DNA of 64,000 bases from Bin5 sp965232575 (GTDB lineage: Bacteria > Chloroflexota > Anaerolineae > Caldilineales > Caldilineaceae): NCBI GenBank assembly GCA_965232575.1, contig CBDDPZ010000009.1, forward strand, positions 806,001-870,000. The letters are read 5' to 3'. Shown in pieces: positions 27,408-36,396 of the stretch (positions are counted from its first letter, which is position 1; every line of letters begins with the position of its first letter). Both the position numbers and the translations under genes were made by a program. The notes below the pieces were generated by a model. That model was not told the origin of the DNA, ran no database searches, and saw only the letters and a list, made by a program, of their open reading frames with translations.

Positions 27408-28514
27408 ATGAAAACGAGAGCAGCCGTAGTGTATGAACACGACGCCCCAGTCGTGGTCGAAACTCTGACCCTGGACGATCCCAAAGACAACGAAGTACTG
27501 TTGCGCATGGGAGCCAGTGGTGTATGTCATTCCGATCTGTCGGTTGTAAACGGAACGATCTACTACCCTCCACCTGTCGCACTCGGCCACGAAGGCGCCG
27601 GGACAGTGGAACGAGTGGGCGCCAATGTCACCTATGTTAAGCCGGGTGACCACGTCATTCTGTCGTTCGTGACCTACTGTGAAAACTGTGTAATGTGCGA
27701 GATGGACCGGGTCTGTCTCTGCCAGGGCTTCGACGTGCGCAAAGGCTATCTGCTTGACGACACCTGCCGCTTACACAATGCCGCTGGCCGGGACATCCCG
27801 CAGATGTCCCGCATCGCCACCATGTCTGAACTGGCCGTCGTTCCCGAACAAGCTTTGATCAAGATCGATCGCGATTACCCGCTGGACAGGGCCGCTCTTG
27901 TCGGTTGCGGCGTAACGACCGGGGTGGGCGCTGTGCTGAGAACGGCGAAAGTTGAGGCTGGAAGCACAGTAGCAGTAATCGGTACGGGCGGAGTCGGACT
28001 GAATGCGGTGCAAGGCGCAAGAGTCGCCGACGCCGAGCGCATCATTGCAGTCGACCTGGTCGAAAAGAAATTGGAATTCGCTCGCCAGTTTGGCGCGACC
28101 GACACTGTAAACGGTTCCGAAGTGGATCCTGTCGAGGCGGTCAAAGAGCTGACAGGCGGATTAGGCGTTGACTATGCCTTTGAAGCGATTGGCAGTTCAG
28201 TGACAATCAGGCAGGCCTTCGATATGGTCCGCCCCGCCGGGACAGCCGTAGCGATTGGACTTGCGCGCCGCGATGATACCGTACCGATTCCACCTCAGGA
28301 ACTGATCTGGAGTGAGAAGAGTCTGCTGGGGTCATACTACGGAACTTCTCGCCCGCGCGTAGATATGCCCGAATACCTTCGTCTCTATGATGAAGGGAAG
28401 CTCATGCTCGATGAGTTGATCACCCAGACCTACCGGCTGGAGCAGATCAACGACGCCTTTGCGGACATGGAAGCGGGAAAGAATGCTCGCGGAATACTGG
28501 CCCTCGACCTTTAG
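27408..28514 (+). CDS. Zinc-dependent alcohol dehydrogenase (class III-like)
   Basis: 368 residues. GASGVCHSDLSVVNG has the catalytic zinc Cys and ALGHEGAGTVE the His-Glu. YCENCVMCEMDRVCLC has the structural zinc cysteines. VAVIGTGGVGLNAVQGARVA is the NAD-binding Rossmann loop. Medium-chain family, alcohol to aldehyde or ketone using NAD(P). GGGAGAAAGG lies just upstream of the ATG. It is separated from the GH42 gene by 136 bases and may be an independent unit; substrate unknown. Confidence 0.9.
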   Translation: MKTRAAVVYEHDAPVVVETLTLDDPKDNEVLLRMGASGVCHSDLSVVNGTIYYPPPVALGHEGAGTVERVGANVTYVKPGDHVILSFVTYCENCVMCEMDRVCLCQGFDVRKGYLLDDTCRLHNAAGRDIPQMSRIATMSELAVVPEQALIKIDRDYPLDRAALVGCGVTTGVGAVLRTAKVEAGSTVAVIGTGGVGLNAVQGARVADAERIIAVDLVEKKLEFARQFGATDTVNGSEVDPVEAVKELTGGLGVDYAFEAIGSSVTIRQAFDMVRPAGTAVAIGLARRDDTVPIPPQELIWSEKSLLGSYYGTSRPRVDMPEYLRLYDEGKLMLDELITQTYRLEQINDAFADMEAGKNARGILALDL

Positions 28515-28554
28515 CAGGATACTTTCCCTCGTCGAGTTATGAAGGATAAAGTTC

Positions 28555-31014
28555 CTAAGCCTCCTCGGTAGACCGCAAGCCAATCACATCTAACGATTTC
28601 CAGGCTGCGCGCTCTTCGAGCCATCTATCTTTCAAAGAATCAGGCAGGGCGTCAGTCTTTACACGGCGCTCTGTCTGCTCGCTACAACGAAGTTCCACGC
28701 CGAAACTGCGCGTATTGCGCCCGGCGTTGGACACACGTTCGCGCAGATTGCCCAGTCCGGCCGCCGCCGCGTGAATCTCAGCTTCAGTGCAGCCGCCCTC
28801 GCTCAAGGTGTTTGATTCTTCGTCAGTCATGCCGTCCTGTAACCGGGTAAGTTGCCACCACCACTTCACTGCGCCTGTGTCCTCAACGACCTCGGCGGAA
28901 ACGTTCAGCGAAAAGTCGGCTTGACTGGCAAGCGCCGCCCGGTAAGACCGGTACACCTCTCGAAAACTGCGACTGAACTGCGCGGAAGGCAAATCGCGGC
29001 GAGCTTGCCTGCCATAGCCTCGGCTGGACAGACGCTCGTCCAGAATGGCGACTACGCCTCGGTCAGCCGTCCGCCGGATCAGGCGGCCGAATCCCTGCTT
29101 CAGCGACAGCGTCATCAACGGAACCATGTACTTTCGGAAGCTGCTGCCCTCCTCAATCTCCTCAAGCGCCTTCGTCCTGGCCTCATGAAGGGGATCGCTT
29201 GGCGTGGGAAAAGGCAGCTTGTCCAGAACGACCAGACTCAAGTCGTCGCCAGGCAGATCGATACCTTCCCAAAAGGATTTTGTCGCCAGCATTACGCTGT
29301 GCGGGGTTTTGCGAAACCAGTCCAGGAGCATATTGCGCGGGAGTTGACCCTGGGCCTGCAATGGCCAGACTACGTTATTCAGCCGCTCATGAACCTGTTG
29401 CAGACCTGTCCAGCTGGTGAAGAGACACAAAGCCCTTCCCCGGCTCACATTGAGAAGCCGCACAATCTCGGCCGCGACCGCATCGTAAAATGGAGCCTTG
29501 TTTCTCCAGTCGAAGGCAGGCAGTGCAGGCTGATACAACAAGGCCTGTTCGGCGTAGTCGAAGACAGGATCAGCGATTAGTTCCAGCGGATCGCCGGTCA
29601 CCCCGCACCTGCCCTTGAAATGTCCGAATCTGCCTTCGGTTGCCAAGGTGGCGCTGGTGCAGATTACAGAGCGCCCCTCCTCGTCAAAGAGATGCCGGGA
29701 AAGTTCCTGGGCCGGATCGATTGGCGCGGCATGAAGACGAATCCTCAAATGACGAGAATCCCTAATCCGTTCGGCGTACCGAACAAAAAGGTCGTCCTTT
29801 GAACTGCTTGCAACCGCCTGTAGCTTACCTGCCAGAGAGCCGAGCCCCTTCACGGCCAGATCATAGTTGGCCTCCTCCTCGGACTCCTCGGCGGTGAGCG
29901 GAGGGTGGCCCTCCTCTTCCGAACCACGAAAAGGGTTGGCTTGGCGCATCTCGTCTTGCAACGCGCTTAAGCTTCCGGCCAGCTTCCTCAGCTCCTCCAG
30001 GTCGGAGTCAATACGATAGACGCCGTCATCCGAAATCTTCTCTACTTCTGCAAAGGCAATCTCGTTACACAGTGCCAGATCGTCAAGACGTTCTTTTTCC
30101 ACATGCTCTTTGAAGACGGCTCCTCCGAGTAGCTGAACCAAAGCGTAATTGGAAGTTTCTACCTCAAAAACTGACGTAGCCGTGTTTTCCAGCTGGTGCG
30201 CCTCGTCAATGATGTAAACTGCTGCTTCAGGGAGAATCTCCTGCCCCATCTCTCCTAACTCCAGGGCATTGAGCAGGAGGTGATGATTCGTGATGATCAC
30301 CTGCGCTTGTCGAGCCTTGTCCCGCATTTGATTCACAAAGCAGTTGTCGTCGAAGTGGAGGCAGCGGCGGCCAATGCAGTCGTCGGGAAAACTGACGATT
30401 CGGGGCCTCAGGTCGTTTTTCACGACGAAAGGCAAGTCGTCAACGTCTCCGCTATCGGTGCTCGCCAGCCAGCTTCGTAGAAAGGCGACCTGCTCGTCTT
30501 TCTTGTCAAGCAAGGAAAGCCGACTTCTCTCTACCGCCTCCTTCTCCCACTTGTAACTGCAGATGTAGTTATTGCGGCCCTTTACTACGATGGTATCTAT
30601 CGGACGATCCAGGACTTTGCGTAAGAATGGGATGTCATTGCGGTAGAGCTGGTTCTGCAGGGACTTGTTTGCAGTGGCGACGACAACGGTACGCTCGCTG
30701 AGAATCGCCGGGAGCAGGTACGCTAACGATTTACCAGTGCCCGTGGGGGCCTCGATCAGCGCCGGCCTGCGTTCCAGAATCGCCTTTTTGACGACATCTG
30801 CCATCTCTAACTGGCCAGGCCGCAGTTCATAGTCCTGCATCAGGGCGGAAATCGTACCCCCTGCCTCGAAGTACGCGCCAAGATCTGTGTCTTCCAAGGG
30901 AGACGGAGCCGGTTCGCCGCTCTCGCTGCCACAGCGCACCCTACCCTCTTTCACTTCTTTCAGAGAGTGGTCGCCTGGCGTTTCCGCAATATAAGTCTGC
31001 TCTAAAGATTCCAT
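28555..31014 (-). CDS. DinG-like ATP-dependent helicase (XPD-type)
   Basis: 819 residues, superfamily 2. RPALIEAPTGTGKSLAYLLP is Walker A, YIIDEAHQL the DEAH box. YICSYKWEKE and DDCIGRRCLHFDDNCFVNQM supply four cysteines for the Fe-S cluster of DinG/XPD helicases. FGRLIRRTADRGVVAILDER is motif VI. There is no N-terminal exonuclease domain as in some Gram-positive DinG. It unwinds DNA 5' to 3' and probably resolves R-loops or damage. Its promoter is so close to the ATG that the mRNA may be leaderless. Confidence 0.88.
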   Translation of the reverse strand: MESLEQTYIAETPGDHSLKEVKEGRVRCGSESGEPAPSPLEDTDLGAYFEAGGTISALMQDYELRPGQLEMADVVKKAILERRPALIEAPTGTGKSLAYLLPAILSERTVVVATANKSLQNQLYRNDIPFLRKVLDRPIDTIVVKGRNNYICSYKWEKEAVERSRLSLLDKKDEQVAFLRSWLASTDSGDVDDLPFVVKNDLRPRIVSFPDDCIGRRCLHFDDNCFVNQMRDKARQAQVIITNHHLLLNALELGEMGQEILPEAAVYIIDEAHQLENTATSVFEVETSNYALVQLLGGAVFKEHVEKERLDDLALCNEIAFAEVEKISDDGVYRIDSDLEELRKLAGSLSALQDEMRQANPFRGSEEEGHPPLTAEESEEEANYDLAVKGLGSLAGKLQAVASSSKDDLFVRYAERIRDSRHLRIRLHAAPIDPAQELSRHLFDEEGRSVICTSATLATEGRFGHFKGRCGVTGDPLELIADPVFDYAEQALLYQPALPAFDWRNKAPFYDAVAAEIVRLLNVSRGRALCLFTSWTGLQQVHERLNNVVWPLQAQGQLPRNMLLDWFRKTPHSVMLATKSFWEGIDLPGDDLSLVVLDKLPFPTPSDPLHEARTKALEEIEEGSSFRKYMVPLMTLSLKQGFGRLIRRTADRGVVAILDERLSSRGYGRQARRDLPSAQFSRSFREVYRSYRAALASQADFSLNVSAEVVEDTGAVKWWWQLTRLQDGMTDEESNTLSEGGCTEAEIHAAAAGLGNLRERVSNAGRNTRSFGVELRCSEQTERRVKTDALPDSLKDRWLEERAAWKSLDVIGLRSTEEA

Positions 31015-31020
31015 AGCCAG

Positions 31021-31049
31021 ATAATAGCACGTATGTGCGAGGTCGGCAA
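31021..31049 (-). promoter_or_regulatory. Promoter of the DinG-like gene
   Basis: On the minus strand, TTGCCG (31049-31044), a 17-base spacer and TATTAT (31026-31021). Transcription would start about 31014, at the ATG itself. No Shine-Dalgarno fits between them. Confidence 0.5.
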
Positions 31050-31051
31050 GA

Positions 31052-31085
31052 AGAAAAACGCCCTCGTTCGGTGAACTGAGGGCGT
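31052..31085 (-). terminator. Rho-independent terminator after the fasciclin gene
   Basis: ACGCCCTC at 31058-31065 pairs with GAGGGCGT at 31078-31085. On the minus strand the stem is followed by TTTTTCTTCTT. It ends the transcript of the 31129-32997 gene and separates it from the DinG-like gene. Confidence 0.85.
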
Positions 31086-31128
31086 CCCTTAGCCGTTTGG
31101 GTGCGATAGCCTTAGCCGGCGCTAATGG

Positions 31129-32997
31129 CTATTGTGAGCTGTTCTCATCCGGGTCCGGCAGCAGTTGGTGGATGAAGTGAATCACCCCGTTGGATGCCTC
31201 CACGTCTGATGTTACGATGCTGACTCCTTCAACTGTCAGAGAGCCGTCATCGCTGGTACTGACGTCGATCGTCTCTCCATGGAGCGTAGTCAGTGAAGTT
31301 TGCGCAGCAAGGTCGGACGCTTTCAGCTTGCCGGACACGACATGGTACCAGAGTGTGTCTGCCAGCAGTTCCGAGTCGGCCATCAACATGTCCAGCCTGG
31401 CCTCAGGCAGCGAGGCAAAAGCGGCGTTGGTCGGCGCGAAGATAGTATAGGGGCCGCCGTCGGCAATTGACGAAGTCAGGCCAGCCAGGTCCAGGGCCAG
31501 GAGCAGAATGTCCAACTGCTCGTAGTCTCCAGCTACTTCGATGAGGTCGTCCTCCATCGTGCCTGTTTCACTGGTTGGCTCCGGCATCGCCGTTGCAGCC
31601 GGCGTTGCAGTTGCAGTTGCCTCGGGCATCGCGTCTGCTGTCGCGGCGGGCGTCACCGTCGCAGTTGCCTCGGGCATTGCATCCGCCGTAGCCGTGGGCG
31701 ACGCAGCCTCCGTCGCCGCAGCCGTAGCGGCCGGTGTCGGTGCGTCCTCTGTGCGATAGGCGTCGGCATCGGTCTGAGTCGGAATCGTCAGTACGTCACC
31801 CACTTCAATCAGGTCGCAGTTCGACAGGGAATTTGCCGTGCAAATCGAAGACCAGTAAACGGTGCTGCCGTAGGCTTGTGATGAAATCGTGCCGAGCGTA
31901 TCTCCCGCCTGCACCGTGTAAGTACCGCCCAGGATTATGTCTGTTCCTGCCGCCGAGGACGAAGTGCCGGTTCCGGCAGCGGTCTGCTGGACGACCACCC
32001 TATCCCCTTCAACCTGCTCACCGGAGTCATCGAGGAACAGGACGTTTTCACCCCGTAACGTGTAGGAAAAGGGCATTGTAGTGTCGTTGAAGGTGACCAG
32101 CGTTACAATTTCACCCACGTCGTCGATGCCTATTTCGGCCACTTTGCGCTTGATGCCATCCGTCGAATCCAGAGAGGCTGTCAGAAAGACGCTATCCGAC
32201 GGAGGCGCGGCATTTACATAGCGGTCAAATCCTGCCTGCTTGAAGATGTAGAAGCCGGAATTGTCGTCGACCTGATTGCTATCTTGAGGATCGTATTCCA
32301 TCTTGATGGTCACCGGCTGCCCCGTATCGACAACCGATAATCCGAGGTAGTGTTTTGCGAACTGTTCATTCAGATCGCCTCTAACCCATGTCGACCGCAC
32401 AGCGCTCGTCGTCACGACGGCAGCCGGGGTCGCAGCAGACGGCGCGGCCGCTTGGAGCCCTGCAGGGGTAGGCGTGGAGGTTTCCGGCACGGCAGGCGTA
32501 CTGCCGCTTACAACCTGTTCACCGGATTCATCAACGAATCTGACGTTTTCTCCGGTAAGCGTATAGGAGAGGTCCATCGTTGTGTCATTGAAGACGACGA
32601 TCGTAATGATTTCGGAAACATCGTCCGCGCCTATTTGAGTTACCTTCCGCTTGATGCCGCCCGTCGAATCTTGTGTTCCTGTCCGGAATACACTTTCCGA
32701 GGGAGGCGCGGCGTTGATATACCTGTCGAAACCGGCCTGCTTGAAAACGTAGAAGCCGGAATTTTCGTCCAGTGTGTGGCTGTGCTGGGGTTCGTAGTCC
32801 ATCTTTATCGTTACAGGTTGTGATGTATCGATGACCTGCAGGCCCAGATAGTGCTTAGCGAACTGCTCGTTCAACTGACCGCTCACAGTCGACGATTCGA
32901 CGGAACCCTGCGCAGTCAATGCGTATGGGCCTGCTACGAGAGCCAGCGCCAATACTGCGGCGAGACTGACGTAGCGCCATGAGATTTTGAAATGCAT
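31129..32997 (-). CDS. Secreted fasciclin/LysM protein with a duplicated unknown domain
   Basis: 622 residues from ATG 32997 (GGAGGG upstream). Residues about 6-30 are a signal peptide (SLAAVLALALVAGPYALTAQ). Two copies of an unrecognised domain of about 120 residues follow (roughly 41-162 and 207-328), each starting LNEQFAKHYLGL and containing SGFY(V/I)FKQAGFDRY. Next come a LysM (TYTVQAGDTLGTISSQAYGS), a long Ala/Thr/Pro/Met linker of imperfect repeats, and a C-terminal FAS1 domain (YTIFAPTNAAFASLPEARLD). It probably binds cell-wall glycan and mediates adhesion. The linker DNA (31570-31740) is repetitive. Confidence 0.82.
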   Translation of the reverse strand: MHFKISWRYVSLAAVLALALVAGPYALTAQGSVESSTVSGQLNEQFAKHYLGLQVIDTSQPVTIKMDYEPQHSHTLDENSGFYVFKQAGFDRYINAAPPSESVFRTGTQDSTGGIKRKVTQIGADDVSEIITIVVFNDTTMDLSYTLTGENVRFVDESGEQVVSGSTPAVPETSTPTPAGLQAAAPSAATPAAVVTTSAVRSTWVRGDLNEQFAKHYLGLSVVDTGQPVTIKMEYDPQDSNQVDDNSGFYIFKQAGFDRYVNAAPPSDSVFLTASLDSTDGIKRKVAEIGIDDVGEIVTLVTFNDTTMPFSYTLRGENVLFLDDSGEQVEGDRVVVQQTAAGTGTSSSAAGTDIILGGTYTVQAGDTLGTISSQAYGSTVYWSSICTANSLSNCDLIEVGDVLTIPTQTDADAYRTEDAPTPAATAAATEAASPTATADAMPEATATVTPAATADAMPEATATATPAATAMPEPTSETGTMEDDLIEVAGDYEQLDILLLALDLAGLTSSIADGGPYTIFAPTNAAFASLPEARLDMLMADSELLADTLWYHVVSGKLKASDLAAQTSLTTLHGETIDVSTSDDGSLTVEGVSIVTSDVEASNGVIHFIHQLLPDPDENSSQ

Positions 32998-33266
32998 CGA
33001 TTCCCTCCAGATTCCCGCAATAATGGAAAACCGGTCCCCCATTCTGCCGGATGCGAATACACTGCTTTCGACTTCAGGCACGGCCCCGGATTACGGATTC
33101 GTTTCGGAGACTTTACACATATCCTATCCAGTTTAACCAAATCCGAGGCCAAATCCCAACACTTTTGTACCTATTTTTGGTCTGTCTTCCCTTTATTATA
33201 GCCAGCCAAGACGACATTGTGGCGCGACCGTAGGTACAACGCAGAGCAATCGTTGATTTACCGTTG

Positions 33267-36158
33267 CTATGACTGGCGTCGCACGACCAGGTGGTGGCAG
33301 GGCTTGTTGCTGGTTTCGTCGGTACGATGTGGAACGAGGATCGGGGAGCCGCTCGGATTTCCGTTTGCGTCGAGGAACTGCAGAGTGAGACTTTGCGGAG
33401 CTTCCCTGTTGTAGATGGGGAAATCGAACCGGCCGGTGTCGTTTGCACCGCTCTTTGAGACGGTTTGGTAAGAGTTGTCCCAAGCGTCAGTCAGGCGAAT
33501 TGTGACGCCCGGGAGCGCCACGCCTCTGTCGTCGACAGCCTGTCCCATCACATACTGTCCAGGGCACTGGTCATCATGCCAAAGACGTTCCAGTATGAAT
33601 CGATACGGTCCAATGACCTTAGCGCTACTTACCTCAGACAGCTGTCCGCTCTTGAAGACTTGAGGCGAAGTCAAGGAGCCGGCGTTGGCGAAATCGATGC
33701 CGATCGACAGCCCGATATAGGCAGCCATTAAGTCCATTTCGTCACACTGGCCAAGGTAGACCGGAAAACCTGGCCCCATGTTCCACACAAGGGCGCCCCT
33801 TCTGTCCCGTAGCAGTCTGCCCTCGTCGACTGCCTTAGAGTCCGCTTCCTCCATTGACCAGCAGTGATGGCAACTTGCGAACGAATCCAGAGGGAAACCA
33901 AAGGGATCCGGCAGTGCCAGAAGAGAGCGCCGCGCTCCCCCTTGGTGACCGCAGAAGCCAAGTAAACGCGTTTCCAGACCCGCGTCCGTTTGCCGATTCA
34001 GGTAGACAGGAGCGGAGGGGATGTTTTCGACACTGTCGATCAAGGGAATTACATTTTCGTTGAGGCGGTCACCGCCTTCTTCTCTTCCATCTTTCTCCGC
34101 GCCTCCCCCGCCGTGACGACCGGCAGCATCCAGCCAGGTTGTGCTAAAAAGCTCGCCGCCCCCCTTTCGGCAGGTCAGGCCGGGCGGGCAGACATCCAGC
34201 AGTTGCACGTTATCGCTAACCTGAAACTCCCAAGCAGCATCTGCAGCCGGCGCCTGCAAAATGGCAAGAAGCGCCGGCTCTGCGAGGACAGTACGCATAA
34301 ACTCGTTCCAGATTGGCGCGGCTGCGCCCGCTCCGGTTGCATTCCGCATGGGGCGGCCGTCCGTATTGCCCACCCATACGCCGGCCAGGAGATGGCGTGT
34401 AAATCCCATCGTCCAAGCATCGCGATTGTTGTCAGTTGTACCGGTCTTTGCCGCCGCAGGTCGGCTCAGCGTCAGCTGACTTCCGGCGCCGAACATAGGT
34501 ACCCTCGCCGGGTCGTCGCTGAGGATATCTGTAAGCATTGAAGCGGCATCTTCGGAGATTGCAGGCACTCCTTCAGCCGGGCTGTTTTCAAGCAGGGTTT
34601 GGCCCTGCCCATCAGTGATCGTAAGGACATAGCGCGGAGCTTGGTTAAGACCTCGATTGGCAATCGTATGGTAGGCAGTAGCCAGATCGAGCAGAGTAAC
34701 CTCGCCTCCTCCCAGGGTCAGACTCAAACCGTACCAGTCGGTACCCCGATGCAGGCTCGAGACGCCCATTTTGCGAGCGCTCTCCAACATTCGCTCGACA
34801 CTTACCGCGTCGAGCAACTTAACTGCTGGAACGTTGTAGCTGTTGGCCAGGGCCGCTCGGGCAGTTACGGGTCCGTGAAACTTACGATCGTAGTTGAGTG
34901 GCTTGTACTGCTCAATCGTACTGATTGTATAGGTGAGAGGCGTGTCCCAGATGACCGTCGCCGGGCTTATGAGATTGTCGTTGAACGCCGTCGCGTAGAG
35001 TAGTGGCTTAATCGCACTGCCCGGCTGCCGCGGGCTGGTTGTGATGTTGACCTGGCCGTCAATCTCTTCATTCTCGTAATCGACGCTTCCGACCATAGCC
35101 AAAATCTCTGCAGTTCCAGGCTTGAGCGCGATAAGCGCCCCATTGTTCATGTCGAAACGGGGTTTAAGCGCAGCAACCTGTTGGAAAACGATCTGTTGTG
35201 CCCTCTCCTGTAATGCGAGATCGATTGTGGTATAGATATGCAACCCGGCCCGCCGAACATAGCCTTCGCCCAGAGACCTGTCTAGTTCACGCACTACGTA
35301 GTCGACAAAATGCGGCGCGTGGGGTGAGTGAATCTCCGGCGACCCGCCCAGTTCGACCTCTGCGGCAAAAGCCGCGTTTGCTTCGTCCAGTGTCAGGAAA
35401 CCGTGTCGTACCATTAGCGACAAGACGGTCCTTTGCCGCTCCTTCGCGGACCCGAAATCATCGAATAAGTCAAAGCGCGCCGGCGACTGGGGAATGCCGG
35501 CTATCAGCGTTGCCTCAGCCAAGTTCAGTTCTGCAGCGGACTTGCCAAAATAGGTGCGGGCCGCCGCTTGCGGTCCGTAGCCAAGGTGGCCGTAGTTGAG
35601 GAGATTTAAATACAGTTCCAGGAGTTCCTCTTTTGTATAAGTCCGAGTCAGTTCACTCGCCAGACCAGCTTCTGCGATTTTGCGATCGAAAGTCTGATCG
35701 TAGCGTTCCTCGGAACCCAAAAAGAGGTTGCGGGCCAGTTGCATCGTAATCGTACTGGCCCCGGAGACAATCTCGCCCTGTTCGACGTTCTGGAGGGCCG
35801 CTCCTGCTATACGGACCGGATCTACACCTGGATTGGTGAAGAACGTCGCGTCTTCGGTTGCAATGGTCGCATTGATCAGATGCGGAGAAATCTGATCCAA
35901 CGAGACCCATTCACGACGGCCCTCTCCGATGAGCTCGGCGAGCAGATGCCCATTGCGATCGTACACGAATGTCGTTTGAAAGACGCGAGGAAGGAGCCCG
36001 GGCTGGTATAACTGCAAATAGGCTTCCGCCACATTAGATAGCGAGATCGCCGGCCTTCGACCTACTGCCCCCCGTCGGGCGCCGCAACCGGCAAGAATCA
36101 GCGCCAATAGCAGGAGGAAAAAGAGCGGGGTGCGCCGGTCGAAAAGAAATCCTGGCAT
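33267..36158 (-). CDS. Class A penicillin-binding protein (lipoprotein, C-terminal extension)
   Basis: 963 residues. LALILAGCGARR is a lipobox. Residues about 60-240 are the GT51 transglycosylase (EDATFFTNPGVDPVRIAGAA, STITMQLARNLFLG). The transpeptidase follows with SAIKPLLY (SxxK), SYNVPAV (SxN) and KTGTTDN. It polymerises and cross-links peptidoglycan. Beyond the usual end, about 290 residues include a carboxypeptidase-regulatory-like beta domain (GQAVDDRGVALPGVTIRLTD). A paralogue lies directly upstream; their enzymatic halves are alike but their C-termini differ. Confidence 0.9.
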   Translation of the reverse strand: MPGFLFDRRTPLFFLLLLALILAGCGARRGAVGRRPAISLSNVAEAYLQLYQPGLLPRVFQTTFVYDRNGHLLAELIGEGRREWVSLDQISPHLINATIATEDATFFTNPGVDPVRIAGAALQNVEQGEIVSGASTITMQLARNLFLGSEERYDQTFDRKIAEAGLASELTRTYTKEELLELYLNLLNYGHLGYGPQAAARTYFGKSAAELNLAEATLIAGIPQSPARFDLFDDFGSAKERQRTVLSLMVRHGFLTLDEANAAFAAEVELGGSPEIHSPHAPHFVDYVVRELDRSLGEGYVRRAGLHIYTTIDLALQERAQQIVFQQVAALKPRFDMNNGALIALKPGTAEILAMVGSVDYENEEIDGQVNITTSPRQPGSAIKPLLYATAFNDNLISPATVIWDTPLTYTISTIEQYKPLNYDRKFHGPVTARAALANSYNVPAVKLLDAVSVERMLESARKMGVSSLHRGTDWYGLSLTLGGGEVTLLDLATAYHTIANRGLNQAPRYVLTITDGQGQTLLENSPAEGVPAISEDAASMLTDILSDDPARVPMFGAGSQLTLSRPAAAKTGTTDNNRDAWTMGFTRHLLAGVWVGNTDGRPMRNATGAGAAAPIWNEFMRTVLAEPALLAILQAPAADAAWEFQVSDNVQLLDVCPPGLTCRKGGGELFSTTWLDAAGRHGGGGAEKDGREEGGDRLNENVIPLIDSVENIPSAPVYLNRQTDAGLETRLLGFCGHQGGARRSLLALPDPFGFPLDSFASCHHCWSMEEADSKAVDEGRLLRDRRGALVWNMGPGFPVYLGQCDEMDLMAAYIGLSIGIDFANAGSLTSPQVFKSGQLSEVSSAKVIGPYRFILERLWHDDQCPGQYVMGQAVDDRGVALPGVTIRLTDAWDNSYQTVSKSGANDTGRFDFPIYNREAPQSLTLQFLDANGNPSGSPILVPHRTDETSNKPCHHLVVRRQS

Positions 36159-36396
36159 GAGGCTTAATGGTGTTTATCAGTGCGGGTCAGTTCCCAACCT
36201 GTGTCGTCAACCCCACTGCCTCAATTTGACAGAGCTTATGTGGAATCTACGCCTTGCTCCAGTTAACGACAGGACCGCGTGTTTTGGTTCCACATAAACT
36301 GCGGCATAGACCGGGTGTTCCTCGTTGTTTTCAAAGCTGAACGACGACTCTGCCTGGCAAATATTCACCTGCACTCTCGGCGACTAGACGAATCGC

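Noticed and set aside
31570..31740. Repetitive GC-rich DNA suggesting a tandem repeat or CRISPR-like array
   Set aside because: It encodes the Ala/Thr/Pro/Met linker of the fasciclin protein; units are imperfect and in frame.
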